Source: CAZSNH01 sp052388455
Lineage (GTDB): Bacteria; Pseudomonadota; Alphaproteobacteria; Rhizobiales; Hyphomicrobiaceae
Direction: 5' to 3'
NCBI GenBank assembly: GCA_052388455.1
Contig: JBQTIA010000136.1
Coordinates: 1-47,432 of the forward strand
DNA: 47,432 nt
Notes under the pieces: model-generated
Databases searched by the model: none
Told to the model about the DNA's origin: nothing
Seen by the model: only the letters and a program-made list of their open reading frames with translations
Part shown: piece after piece, positions 15,868-24,456 of the stretch
How the letters are laid out: each line of letters begins with the position of its first letter
How positions within the stretch are numbered: the first letter of the stretch is position 1
Program-made: the position numbers and the translations under genes

Positions 15868-17148
15868 CTAGCAATCGAACTCTTCTTGGTCGGGCACCCG
15901 GTTGAAAGCTATCTTGGTGCCGACGTACCCGGCGCTCGTCATCAGCGGAATGCCGATGGATATGGTGCCGGAGCCATAGCGCTTGTTCAGCGCATCCATG
16001 CCCTCGGAGAGCTTGAGGCAGCCGGATGATCGCTTGGGCTCCGCGCTCTCAAACAAATCGAGCGTGATCTCGCTGGCTTGATAGAGGTCGCTCAGACTGA
16101 TCGAGACTTTCAGCAGGGCTGCATTCTCGAGTGCTGGCACCATTGCCTTCCACAAATCTCGCATCGCGCGCAGAAATGCGAAACTATCCTGCGCCTGCGG
16201 GAAAGCGCGTTCGCCGGTCCAGCAGAGCCGCGCAACCGATTTACAGGACAGCTGAAGACGTCGCGCGTAATAACCGCTCCGGCGCAGCCTTGCCGCCGCC
16301 TTGAGCGTCAATTGACACGCGATGTCGCAGGCGCGTTCGGGTTGACGGTGTGCCGGGTCAAGAACCCGGCTGTGGCCGATGACACTCTTTCGGGTCGGAG
16401 AATCCGGCACTTCAAAGCCCCGCAGCCGATACCAGAAACGCTCACCCCCCACGCCGCCCCAAATCATGCGGGCATGATTGGGAGCCAGATGCCAAAAATG
16501 CTCGACGGTGCGGACGCCGGCCCGATTGAGCCTTTGTTCCATGCGTAGATTGATGCCGGGCAGGTCGGTGAGGTTGAGAGCGAACAGCTTTTCTTTGAAC
16601 GCCCCTGGTTCCAATACTACAAGACCATCGGGCTTTTGGAGATCGGAGGCGATCTTCGCAAGAAAAGCGTTTGGCGCGATTCCTATGGAACAGCGTATGG
16701 CAGGGCCAATTTTTTCAGCCAGTCTGGACTTGATCTTTTTTGCCAGCGCAACCGCGTTTGCAGGCCTGCATTCTGATCCCATGAGGCGGCAAGCGGCCTC
16801 GTCAATCGAGCAAATCTTAGCCACTGGTATTACGTTTTGAACCTCGCCGAATATGCGGTTGTGATACTCCACATACAGATCATGGCGGGCCAGAACACAG
16901 ATAAGCTCCGGACACCGCTGTTTGGCTTCGAAAATCTTGGTGCCCGTTTTTATGCCGAAGACTTTAGCTTCGTAGCTGGCCGCGATGGCGCAAGTGGCAT
17001 CCGTTAGTGCCGGAACCACGGCAACCGGCTTGCCGAGCAGACGCGGCTCTACCTGCTGCTCTACGCTTGCAAAATAAGAATTCAGGTCGACGAACAGCCA
17101 GCGAAGCTCGGCCGCAGGTGTGAATACATCGCTGTTGGTCGTCGCCAT
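15868..17148 (-). CDS. Y-family DNA polymerase (DinB/UmuC type)
   Basis: A 426-residue translesion polymerase. Palm motifs are intact: Asp21 in LFVDLNSYFASVEQ and Asp116-Glu117 in CSIDEA. The thumb region with IGIAPNAFLAKIASDLQKPD and the little-finger domain from about residue 240 (IGHSRVLDP) follow. The catalytic set suggests an active enzyme, unlike ImuB. It has the general size of DinB/UmuC proteins, but its C-terminus (GYVGTKIAFNRVPDQEEFDC) belongs to a separate subgroup. No imuA, dnaE2 or umuD lies nearby. An ATG at 17175 is possible; 17148 leaves room for a 5' leader after the SOS box at 17186-17200. The gene looks somewhat less GC-rich than its neighbours, hinting at transfer. Confidence 0.88.
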   Translation of the reverse strand: MATTNSDVFTPAAELRWLFVDLNSYFASVEQQVEPRLLGKPVAVVPALTDATCAIAASYEAKVFGIKTGTKIFEAKQRCPELICVLARHDLYVEYHNRIFGEVQNVIPVAKICSIDEAACRLMGSECRPANAVALAKKIKSRLAEKIGPAIRCSIGIAPNAFLAKIASDLQKPDGLVVLEPGAFKEKLFALNLTDLPGINLRMEQRLNRAGVRTVEHFWHLAPNHARMIWGGVGGERFWYRLRGFEVPDSPTRKSVIGHSRVLDPAHRQPERACDIACQLTLKAAARLRRSGYYARRLQLSCKSVARLCWTGERAFPQAQDSFAFLRAMRDLWKAMVPALENAALLKVSISLSDLYQASEITLDLFESAEPKRSSGCLKLSEGMDALNKRYGSGTISIGIPLMTSAGYVGTKIAFNRVPDQEEFDC

Positions 17149-17185
17149 GACTGGGAAGAATGCAGGAAAATGCATCGGAAATCAA

Positions 17186-17200
17186 GAACAAAAAGTGAAC
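17186..17200 (-). promoter_or_regulatory. LexA (SOS) box of alphaproteobacterial type
   Basis: Read on the minus strand the site is GTTCACTTTTTGTTC, an exact GTTC-N7-GTTC direct repeat, the known LexA operator of alphaproteobacteria. It lies 37 nt upstream of the polymerase start at 17148. A -35-like TTGAAC on the minus strand (17219-17214) would place the operator over the promoter. This indicates induction by DNA damage. Confidence 0.8.
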
Positions 17201-17431
17201 GATTGCGCTCGCTGTTCAAAGGCCTTCCCCGGCCGTCGTCCAGAAGGTCCACACGCCCAACCCTGCTCGCGCAAAATCGGACTTATTTTTCTCGAGCGAG
17301 CTTTCGAGCCGAAGATCGCCAGCGCATTCCCTGGCGGCAGCGGTCTTTCGACAATTCCAGAGAAGTTTCGCGGTCGCGGGTTAAGTGCTTCAAATTTGTT
17401 TTTAGAGGATTGATCGATTTGAATTATCGCC

Positions 17432-18694
17432 TCATTCCTTATCCAGCCCATAGAGCGTGTGCAGCGTCCTGACCGCCAGCTCGGCGTAAGCGGCATCGAT
17501 CAGCACGGAAATCTTGATCTCGCTCGTCGTGATGGCGAGGATGTTGATGCCCTTGTCGGAGAGCGCCTTGAACATCTGCGCGGCGACGCCGGCGTGGCTC
17601 CTCATGCCGATGCCGATGACGGAGATCTTGGCGACATCCGCCGAGCTCACGATGTCGAAATAGCCGATGTCCTTCTTGGCCGCTTTCAGCACTTCGAGCG
17701 CGCGGGGCAGCTCGGCGGCCTGCACGGTAAAGGTCATGTCGGTGTTCTTGCCGTCGGCGGCGACGTTCTGAACGATCATGTCGACGTTGATCGAGGCGTC
17801 CGCCAGGGGCCCGAAGATGCGCGCCGCGATGCCCGGCTTGTCGGCCACCTTGAGCATGGTGATCTTCGCCTCATCCTTGGCGTAGGCGATGCCGCTGACG
17901 ACCTGCTGCTCCACGATTTCATCCTCGTCGCAAACGATTGTGCCGATGTCTTCCAGATTGTCCATGCGGACGGGCGCCATGCCTTCGGGCGCCACGAAAC
18001 TCGAGAGCACGCGGGTGCGCACGCGGTGCACCATGGCGAGCTCGACCGAGCGGGTCTGCAGCACCTTGGAGCCGGACGACGCCATCTCCAGCATCTCCTC
18101 GTAGGAGACCTTCGGCAGGCGCCGGGCCTTGGCGACGATGCGCGGGTCGGTGGTGTAGACGCCGTCGACGTCGGTGTAGATGTCGCAGACGTCGGCCTTC
18201 AGCGCGACCGCCACGGCCACCGCGCTGGTGTCGGAGCCGCCGCGCCCCAGCGTCGCGATCCGCTGGCCCTTGGGCTCTAGCCCCTGGAAGCCGGTGATCA
18301 CCGCCACCTCGCCGCTGTCGACGGAGCGCTTGAACTCGCCATCGGGAATGGCGGCGATGCGGGCGGCTCCGTGCGCCGTCGAGGTCTCGATCGGAATTTG
18401 CCAGCCCTGCCACGAGCGGGCCTTGAGGCCCATCGATTGCAGCACGATGGCCGTCAGCCCCGCCGTCACCTGCTCGCCGCTGGCGACGACGGCGTCGTAT
18501 TCGCGCTTGTCGTGCAGCTGGGAGGCCTCGTTGACCCAGGCGACGAGCTGGTTGGTGGCGCCCGACATGGCCGAGACGACGACCGCCACCTTGTTGCCGG
18601 CGTCGACCTCGCGCTTGACGTGGCGGGCGACATTCTTGATGCGCTCGACGTTGGCGACCGACGTGCCGCCAAACTTCATCACGACGACTGCCAT
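17432..18694 (-). CDS. lysC: Aspartate kinase LysC
   Basis: A 420-residue aspartokinase. The kinase domain begins MAVVVMKFGGTSVANVERI and includes TLGRGGSDTSAVAVA and the YTDVDGVYTTDPR aspartate-binding segment. Two ACT domains close the protein (KITMLKVADKPGIAARIFG and KISVIGIGMRSHAGVAAQMF), the site of feedback control by lysine and threonine. It catalyses the first step from aspartate to lysine, methionine and threonine. The frame extends upstream to 18778, but the ATG at 18694 begins the conserved sequence. It is divergent from the DUF433 gene. The lysC/ubiG divergent order is common in Hyphomicrobiales, so the antitoxin gene between them appears inserted. Confidence 0.96.
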   Translation of the reverse strand: MAVVVMKFGGTSVANVERIKNVARHVKREVDAGNKVAVVVSAMSGATNQLVAWVNEASQLHDKREYDAVVASGEQVTAGLTAIVLQSMGLKARSWQGWQIPIETSTAHGAARIAAIPDGEFKRSVDSGEVAVITGFQGLEPKGQRIATLGRGGSDTSAVAVAVALKADVCDIYTDVDGVYTTDPRIVAKARRLPKVSYEEMLEMASSGSKVLQTRSVELAMVHRVRTRVLSSFVAPEGMAPVRMDNLEDIGTIVCDEDEIVEQQVVSGIAYAKDEAKITMLKVADKPGIAARIFGPLADASINVDMIVQNVAADGKNTDMTFTVQAAELPRALEVLKAAKKDIGYFDIVSSADVAKISVIGIGMRSHAGVAAQMFKALSDKGINILAITTSEIKISVLIDAAYAELAVRTLHTLYGLDKE

Positions 18695-18808
18695 TCCCTG
18701 ATCCCGCTGGCCCCCGGCCTCATCCTCGAAAAGTCGCGCCCTCTTAGCGGGATCGGAACAGATGCGCAACGGCGACATAGGGTGTGATCACGATCATCGA
18801 TCCGGACC

Positions 18809-18860
18809 GACCAAGCGCTTGGTCCAGCGGTCTATGTTCGCGGTTCGATCGTGCTATACT
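18809..18860 (+). promoter_or_regulatory. Palindrome and extended -10 promoter upstream of the DUF433 gene
   Basis: A perfect 16-bp palindrome GACCAAGCGCTTGGTC (18809-18824) lies about 28 bp upstream of an extended -10 element TGCTATACT (18852-18860). The DUF433 start follows 29 bp later. The palindrome is a candidate operator, for example for autoregulation by the antitoxin; it could also serve divergent lysC. Confidence 0.45.
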
Positions 18861-18889
18861 CCGTCAAATCAATAAGCAGCAGGCGCTTT

Positions 18890-19114
18890 ATGCTCCACCC
18901 ACGCGTTTCGTCCGATCCCAAGGTCATGTTCGGCAAGCCGGTCATCCGCGGCACGCGCATTACTGTTGAGCACATCCTGCGCTGTCTGGCAGCGGGCGAG
19001 ACGCCACAAGAGATCGTTGGCAACTATCCTCCTTTGACCGCTGAAGATATTCTTGCCGCGCAAGGCTTCGCCGCCGACCACCTCGCTCACGAGCTAGTCT
19101 TCCCGGCCGAGTGA
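18890..19114 (+). CDS. DUF433 family antitoxin
   Basis: A 74-residue protein matching DUF433: HPRVSSDPKVMFGKPVIRGT followed by RITVEHILRCLAAGETPQEIVGNYP and the helix LTAEDILAAQGFAADHL. The family has a small helix-turn-helix-like fold and acts as antitoxin to DUF5615 PIN-like toxins. The ATG at 18890 fits the family; the frame extends to 18851 without support. Its TGA overlaps the ATG of the toxin remnant at 19114 (TGATG), the usual coupling of such pairs. Because the toxin is truncated, this antitoxin is now an orphan. Confidence 0.85.
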   Translation: MLHPRVSSDPKVMFGKPVIRGTRITVEHILRCLAAGETPQEIVGNYPPLTAEDILAAQGFAADHLAHELVFPAE

Positions 19115-19200
19115 TGCTGAAGTTCCTGGCCGATGAGTGCTTCTCGGGCAAGATCATTGAAGCCCTGCGTGCTGCCGGATACGAGGTTGAGCGTCCCCCC
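19114..19200 (+). pseudogene. Truncated DUF5615 (PIN-like) toxin fused in frame to ubiG
   Basis: The 29 codons after the DUF433 stop read MLKFLADECFSGKIIEALRA and then AGYEVE, the characteristic N-terminus of DUF5615 toxins (first strand, acidic LADE, helix, then GYEV). Normal toxins are about 110-120 residues; everything after the second strand is missing. The reading frame continues without a stop into ubiG. No RNase core remains, so toxicity is not expected. If translation starts at 19114 the product is a UbiG with an N-terminal toxin piece. Confidence 0.8.
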
Positions 19201-19986
19201 ATGATGCCCAAAATGCAGAGACCGGCCGGACAGACGGCGCCCGCACCCGGTGCCGCCAGCCCAACGCTCGATCCCGCCGAGGTCGAGCGCTTCCGGCGCA
19301 TGGCGGAAGAGTGGTGGGACCCCAAGGGCAAGTTCCGGCCCCTGCATCAGATCGGCCCCGTGCGCCTCGCCTTCATCCGCGATGAGCTGACGCGGCACTT
19401 CAAGCTGCCCGCGACGGGGTTGAAGCCGTTCTCAGGACTGACCATCGCCGACATCGGCTGCGGCGGCGGTCTCATTGCGGAACCTCTGACCCGCCTCGGC
19501 GCCGGCGTCACCGGCATCGACCCCGCCACCCGCAATATCGAGATCGCCAGATTGCACGCCGAGGGCCAGGGCCTCGCCATCGATTACCGGCCAATGACGG
19601 TGGAGGAGCTGGCCGCCGAAGGCCGGCTCTACGACGCCGTGACCTGCCTCGAAGTGATCGAGCACGTGCCCGACCCGGCGGCCTTCATCAAGGAATGCGG
19701 CAAGCTCGTGAGGCCCGGCGGCATGATGATCCTGTCGACCCTCAACCGCACCTTGAAGTCCTTCGCCCTCGCCATCGTCGGTGCCGAGTATGTGCTGCGC
19801 TGGCTGCCGCGCGGAACCCACGACTGGAACCGCTTCATCACGCCTGACGAACTGGCCGCGCACGTGGCGTCTGCGGGCCTCGGATCGCCGCGCTTTTCAG
19901 GCTTCGCCTACAATCCTCTCCGCGACCTCTGGAGCCTCGATCTCGATACCGACGTCAATTATCTGGCGTCCTTCGAGAAGCCTTGA
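19201..19986 (+). CDS. ubiG: UbiG, ubiquinone biosynthesis O-methyltransferase
   Basis: A 261-residue SAM-dependent methyltransferase. The family N-terminus is EVERFRRMAEEWWDPKGKF, SAM motif I is IADIGCGGGLIAEPL, and motif II is AVTCLEVIEHVPD. It performs both O-methylations of ubiquinone biosynthesis. The frame is open upstream through the toxin remnant to 19114, so the true start is uncertain: ATGs at 19201, 19204 and 19213 are near the expected native N-terminus, with GAGG 12-13 nt before 19201. Alternatively it is translated as a 290-residue fusion coupled to the DUF433 gene. The fusion may have replaced the native ubiG promoter region. Confidence 0.9.
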   Translation: MMPKMQRPAGQTAPAPGAASPTLDPAEVERFRRMAEEWWDPKGKFRPLHQIGPVRLAFIRDELTRHFKLPATGLKPFSGLTIADIGCGGGLIAEPLTRLGAGVTGIDPATRNIEIARLHAEGQGLAIDYRPMTVEELAAEGRLYDAVTCLEVIEHVPDPAAFIKECGKLVRPGGMMILSTLNRTLKSFALAIVGAEYVLRWLPRGTHDWNRFITPDELAAHVASAGLGSPRFSGFAYNPLRDLWSLDLDTDVNYLASFEKP

Positions 19987-20016
19987 CGGTCTTGATGGGG
20001 CGCTGGCCTTGCGCCG

Positions 20017-21126
20017 TCAAGCCAGCAGCGGCAGCGGCCGCCCGCGCACTCGATTGCGCCAGCGGCCGATCGCCTGCTCATAGGTGACGACGGCCGCGGC
20101 GGCGGCCGCGAGACTGACGGCGAGACCGGCGGAAAGCGCGAGCCATCCGCGCTCGGGGATGGCGGCGGAGACGGCCATGCACGTCGCCGTGTGCAGCAGG
20201 TAGAGCGGATAGGTGACCTCGCCGGCAAATCGGTCGACGGCCAGAAGAGAGCCGCTGGCCCACCCGCGCGGCAGGTTGAGCAGGGCGAGCCACAGCCCCG
20301 TCAGTACGACGAACACGATCGTTTGCAGCACCCGCACCCGGCCGGCACCCTCCGTCGGTTCGGCGGAGGGCATCTCAAGCACGTAGAGTGTGCTCAGCGT
20401 CATGGCCGTTCCTGCGAACGCGACGGCCAGACGGCGGCCGGCTGCGGTCACCGCCGAGACGGAAAAATGCACCGCGGCGCCGAACACGAAAAACGGCATG
20501 AAGCCGAAAAGTCCATCGCGGAACTGGTCACCGCCCGACACCCAGATGGCGAGCAGCAGGCCACCAACCACTACGGCCAGCGGCTCGAGGCGCACCCGAA
20601 GGCCGACGCTGGCGGCGAGCATCAGGAACAGCAGCCCGTAGTAGGCGAGTTCCACGCGCAAGGCCCACGCGATGTCGATCAGCGGCAGGGCACCGGCGAG
20701 ATCGAGCAGGCTCTTGCCCGCCGGCAGGATCGCCGCGGCGTTGGCCGACAGCTCGACCGGCGACAGCGTCGGCAGTCCACCGACGTGGGCGACGACCGCC
20801 TCGGGCCGACCCCACGCGATTGCGGCTGCGGCTGTCGCGGCCGTCACCGCCAGCGCCAGCAGATATGAGGGATAGATGCGCAGCATCCGGTTGGCGAGGA
20901 AGGCGCCCGGACGCTCCCGATAGAAACGGCAGGCCGCCTCGGTGACGACGAAACCCGAGAGCGCGAAGAACACGAGCACCGCCATGCTGCCGAGCGCCAG
21001 CGGACCAAGGACCTGCTCGACGGCAACGGGCGCCATGGGGACGAGCGCATGTTGCAGAAAGACGAGGATCGCCAGCCCCAGCCTGAAGCACCCGAACCAG
21101 TGATAGCTGAAGGGGATCGGTATCAC
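20017..21126 (-). CDS. Acyltransferase 3 family membrane protein
   Basis: A 369-residue protein with about ten transmembrane helices. It matches acyltransferase 3 (OafA/NodX type): the first helix FRLGLAILVFLQHAL with the conserved His, the FFALSGFVVTEAACRFY motif, and the Arg-containing RMLRIYPSYLLAL. Such enzymes transfer acetyl or other acyl groups to surface polysaccharides across the inner membrane. The GTG at 21126 has GGGAG about 6 nt upstream and is preferred to the longer frame from 21174. It is the last gene of the minus-strand polysaccharide cluster. Confidence 0.87.
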   Translation of the reverse strand: MIPIPFSYHWFGCFRLGLAILVFLQHALVPMAPVAVEQVLGPLALGSMAVLVFFALSGFVVTEAACRFYRERPGAFLANRMLRIYPSYLLALAVTAATAAAAIAWGRPEAVVAHVGGLPTLSPVELSANAAAILPAGKSLLDLAGALPLIDIAWALRVELAYYGLLFLMLAASVGLRVRLEPLAVVVGGLLLAIWVSGGDQFRDGLFGFMPFFVFGAAVHFSVSAVTAAGRRLAVAFAGTAMTLSTLYVLEMPSAEPTEGAGRVRVLQTIVFVVLTGLWLALLNLPRGWASGSLLAVDRFAGEVTYPLYLLHTATCMAVSAAIPERGWLALSAGLAVSLAAAAAAVVTYEQAIGRWRNRVRGRPLPLLA

Positions 21127-21210
21127 GCGGGCTCCCGTGCCTGACCTGCCGTCGCCTGCGGTTCGATGCAGCAATCGACGCCGTTTGTCTTTCGAACACC
21201 GGCCGCGGAG

Positions 21211-22344
21211 TTAATGTAGCAGGAGCAGGTCCATCAGTCGGTGATCGACATCGCGGGCGTCGAAACGGCGCTCCGCCTTGCTGCGGCTGGCGCGGGCCAT
21301 GGCCGGCAGCAGATCGGGCCGCTTCAGGAAGCTCTCCATCGCCGCCGCCAGCGCCGCCCCGTTGCCGGGAGCCACGAGACAGCCGTTGACGCGCTCGTCG
21401 ACCGTCTCCCGGCAGCCCGGCACGCTCGTCGTGATCACCGGCCGCCCAACCGCCAGCGCCTGCAGCACCGAGCGCGGCATTCCTTCGGCGCGCGAAGGGT
21501 AGACGTAAACGTGGGCCTGCGCGAGAGCGGGTCGCACATCGTCGAGCAGGCCGAGATATTCGATCGCAGCACCCTCTGCGGTGAAACTGTCGGGAGCGAG
21601 CCCGTCGCCGCCCGTTCCGGGCTCGCCGGCCAGAAGGAACCGAGCGCCCCGCGCCTTGGCCTTCACCAGATCGGCCGCCGCGATATATTCTGCCACTCCG
21701 CGCGAGCGACTGAGCCGCGAGAGCATCAGGAACACGAGACCCGTCCCCAGCGGTGGGAGCGGAAGCTCGGTGAAATGAGCGAGGTCGACGCCCGCGCCCG
21801 GCACTGTTTCGGTTGCTAATCCCTCGGGGATGAGCCGCAGCGATCTCAGCCGCTTCAGGTCGTCGGAATTGTGCGTGACCAGCGCATGGCAGGCCTCGAG
21901 CGCCCGGCGAAAATGCCGCGCGGAAAAGCCGTCGCCCTGCGAGAGCCCCTTCTCGGGCAGTCCGTTGACCAGGGCGACGATGCGCGGCACCGCGGCGGCA
22001 CGCGCGGCAACCGCGGCCTGCACCAGGGGCCGACCGCCATAGCCGAACACCGCGTCGGGACGCCACTCGGCAAAGATCTCGGACAGCTTAGTCTCGGCCT
22101 TGCGATCGGCGAAAAGTGAAAACCCCGCCGGCCTGGACGGGAGCGCGCGGCAGTCCACACCGAGGGCTTCGAGAGCCGGCAGAGTGCCACCGCCGCCATC
22201 GGGCGCTAGGCAAAGCAGGCGATGGCCGCGCTCCAGCACGCTGCGGATGAGGGTGTCGCGATGGCGGACGAGCGACAGGGCGGACGGGCCGACGATCGCC
22301 AGACGCTTGGGTGCAGCGGGAGATGCAGCCGGGGTCGACGTCAT
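21211..22344 (-). CDS. Glycosyltransferase family 4-like protein
   Basis: A 377-residue GT-B glycosyltransferase. The N-terminal half is a Rossmann-like acceptor domain (RLAIVGPSALSLVRHRDTLI). The C-terminal half has the group 1 features FLMLSRLSRSRGVAEYIAAA and the nucleotide-sugar site with EX7E-like spacing, VYVYPSRAEGMPRSVLQALA. It resembles the WbpX/PssF-type enzymes that add sugars to exopolysaccharide or O-antigen repeats. Its ATG overlaps the stop of the capD-like gene (TGATG), so the two are coupled; the donor sugar is unknown. Confidence 0.87.
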   Translation of the reverse strand: MTSTPAASPAAPKRLAIVGPSALSLVRHRDTLIRSVLERGHRLLCLAPDGGGGTLPALEALGVDCRALPSRPAGFSLFADRKAETKLSEIFAEWRPDAVFGYGGRPLVQAAVAARAAAVPRIVALVNGLPEKGLSQGDGFSARHFRRALEACHALVTHNSDDLKRLRSLRLIPEGLATETVPGAGVDLAHFTELPLPPLGTGLVFLMLSRLSRSRGVAEYIAAADLVKAKARGARFLLAGEPGTGGDGLAPDSFTAEGAAIEYLGLLDDVRPALAQAHVYVYPSRAEGMPRSVLQALAVGRPVITTSVPGCRETVDERVNGCLVAPGNGAALAAAMESFLKRPDLLPAMARASRSKAERRFDARDVDHRLMDLLLLH

Positions 22345-24329
22345 CAGTGCAGGGTCCGTGAAGCGGGCGTCCAGGTGGCGCGCGCCGAGGCCCCCGCATC
22401 GATCTCCTCGCCGCTCGGATGATAGCCTTCGACGGTTCGCGTCAGAACAGCCTGCACCGCCTGCACGTCGCGCGAGGTCATGGCGGCTTCCAGCACGTCG
22501 AGCTCGTGCGCCAGCTCGGCCGGCGGCAGGAAGGGCTCGTCCGAGCGCAGGATGCGCGGATGCTCGGTGCCGGTGGTGTTGGCGCCGATCAGCAGCTCCT
22601 CGTAGAGTTTTTCGCCGGGCCTGAGCCCCGTGTATTTGATTTCGATGTCGCCGGCCGGGTTGTCGTCGTCGCGCACTTCGAGCCCGGACAGGTGGATCAT
22701 CAGCCGCGCCAGATCGTCGATCTTCACCGCGTCGCCCATGTGCAGCACGAAGACCTCGCCGCCCGTCGCCATGGCGCCGGCCTGAATGACGAGTTCCGCC
22801 GCCTCGGGAATGGACATGAAATAGCGCTCGACCTCGGGATCGGTCACCGTCACGGGGCCGCCGGCCTTGATCTGCTTTCGGAACAGCCGCACCACCGACC
22901 CGGAGCTGTCGAGCACGTTGCCGAAGCGGACCATGGTGAAAACCGTAGTACCGCCCTCGGACGCCTTGGCCTGCAGCACCAGCTCGGACAGTCGCTTGCT
23001 GGCACCCATCACGTTGGTCGGCCGCACCGCTTTGTCGGTCGAGATCAGCACGACACGCTCGACGCCGAGCCTGCTGGCGCAATCGGCGAGGACCGCGGCG
23101 CCGAAGACGTTGTTGGTCAGGCCCACGACCGGATTGAGTTCCACGATCGGCACGTGCTTGTAGGCGGCGGCATGGTAAACGGTCTCGATGGTGTGTGTGG
23201 TGAGCGTCTCGGTCACGAGCGCCGCATCGAGCACCGAGCCGAGCACGGCATGGATGCTCGGACGATGCTGCCCGGCGCCGAGCGCCTCGGTCAGCGCACG
23301 CGCCTCCATGTCGATCTCGTAGAGTGCCGGCTCGGAGACGTCGAAAAGGACGAGGCGCTTCGGCGACAGCTTGAGAATCTGTCGGACCAGCTCCGAGCCG
23401 ATGGACCCGCCGGCGCCGGTCACAAGAATGGCCTTGCCGCGTGTGTTGCGCTCCAGGAGATTGATTTTCGGCTGCACCGGCTCGCGCCCCAGGAGGTCGC
23501 CGACCTCGACCGGACGCAGATCGGCGATGCCGACCCGACCCGCGGCGATGTCCTCGAAAGCCGGCAGGATTTTCACCTCTACGGAGTAGCGCTCCAGCTC
23601 CTGGAGAATCTGACGGCGTTCGCGGCGCTGGTGCTCGGGCATGGCAAGCAGCACCTCGCGCACGCCTTCCCGCTCGATCAGTCGCTCCAGCTTGTCAGGC
23701 CGATAGACCTTGATGCCGCCGATCTTCTGCCCCCACAGCGACGGCGCCGGATCGATGAAACCGACGGCATTGCGGTCGCGCACGCGACTCAACGCCTGCA
23801 GCAGCTCGACGCCCATCTGTCCGGCCCCATAGATCACCACCGGCTTCTGCGCGGTCTCCTTGTGGAACACCGGAACGCGGATGCCGGCGCTCTTGAGGAT
23901 CAGACCGGCCGCCTGCCGCGAGAGGGCGATGAGCACGGCCGCCGTCACGCCGTAGCCGATGACGACCGAGCGCGGCACACCGAGCTGTCCGGACATGAAC
24001 ACGAGCAGCGACCAGATCAGCACCGACAGTCCGACGAGCAGGAAAATCTGCCAGGTGCCTCGATAACCGATGTAGCGGGTCACCAGCCGGTAGACGCCGA
24101 AATTGAAGAAGATGGCGACCGTGATCAGTGGAGCCGCGGCGGCCAGCAGTCCGGCGCTGACCGTTTCGGGCACCCAGGCATAGCCGTAGCGGACCGAGAT
24201 GGCGCCCCACAGCGCGACCGCCAGCAACGCGAAATCGATGGCCGCGAGCACCAGCCGCTTCTGCAGCCGCGACATGTCGAGCAGCCACGACTGCCAGGGC
24301 GGGGTCTTCCGGCGGTCCTCCGGTTGCAT
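22344..24329 (-). CDS. CapD/FlaA1-like NDP-sugar 4,6-dehydratase, membrane form
   Basis: A 661-residue protein. Four transmembrane helices fill residues about 25-140. A first Rossmann domain follows (KPVVIYGAGQMGVELLQAL). The catalytic SDR domain begins about residue 300 with ILVTGAGGSIGSELVRQIL and includes LISTDKAVRPTNVMGASK. This is the layout of WbpM/CapD/PglF, which dehydrate UDP-GlcNAc to a 4-keto-6-deoxy sugar for surface glycans. The ATG at 24329 is chosen as the start before the helices, though upstream GTGs are in frame; the longest frame overlaps the MATE gene and is unlikely. It is coupled to the glycosyltransferase gene. Confidence 0.92.
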   Translation of the reverse strand: MQPEDRRKTPPWQSWLLDMSRLQKRLVLAAIDFALLAVALWGAISVRYGYAWVPETVSAGLLAAAAPLITVAIFFNFGVYRLVTRYIGYRGTWQIFLLVGLSVLIWSLLVFMSGQLGVPRSVVIGYGVTAAVLIALSRQAAGLILKSAGIRVPVFHKETAQKPVVIYGAGQMGVELLQALSRVRDRNAVGFIDPAPSLWGQKIGGIKVYRPDKLERLIEREGVREVLLAMPEHQRRERRQILQELERYSVEVKILPAFEDIAAGRVGIADLRPVEVGDLLGREPVQPKINLLERNTRGKAILVTGAGGSIGSELVRQILKLSPKRLVLFDVSEPALYEIDMEARALTEALGAGQHRPSIHAVLGSVLDAALVTETLTTHTIETVYHAAAYKHVPIVELNPVVGLTNNVFGAAVLADCASRLGVERVVLISTDKAVRPTNVMGASKRLSELVLQAKASEGGTTVFTMVRFGNVLDSSGSVVRLFRKQIKAGGPVTVTDPEVERYFMSIPEAAELVIQAGAMATGGEVFVLHMGDAVKIDDLARLMIHLSGLEVRDDDNPAGDIEIKYTGLRPGEKLYEELLIGANTTGTEHPRILRSDEPFLPPAELAHELDVLEAAMTSRDVQAVQAVLTRTVEGYHPSGEEIDAGASARATWTPASRTLH

Positions 24330-24456
24330 CGTCACGTCGACAAACTTCCCTCTGCGGTCCCGGACGGTACGCGCCGGCTGCCCGACCGGACATCTAGCTA
24401 CTCTATAGCGCCAACTTCGGCCGCAACAAGAGCAGCGAAAAGGCCATGCACGGGCT

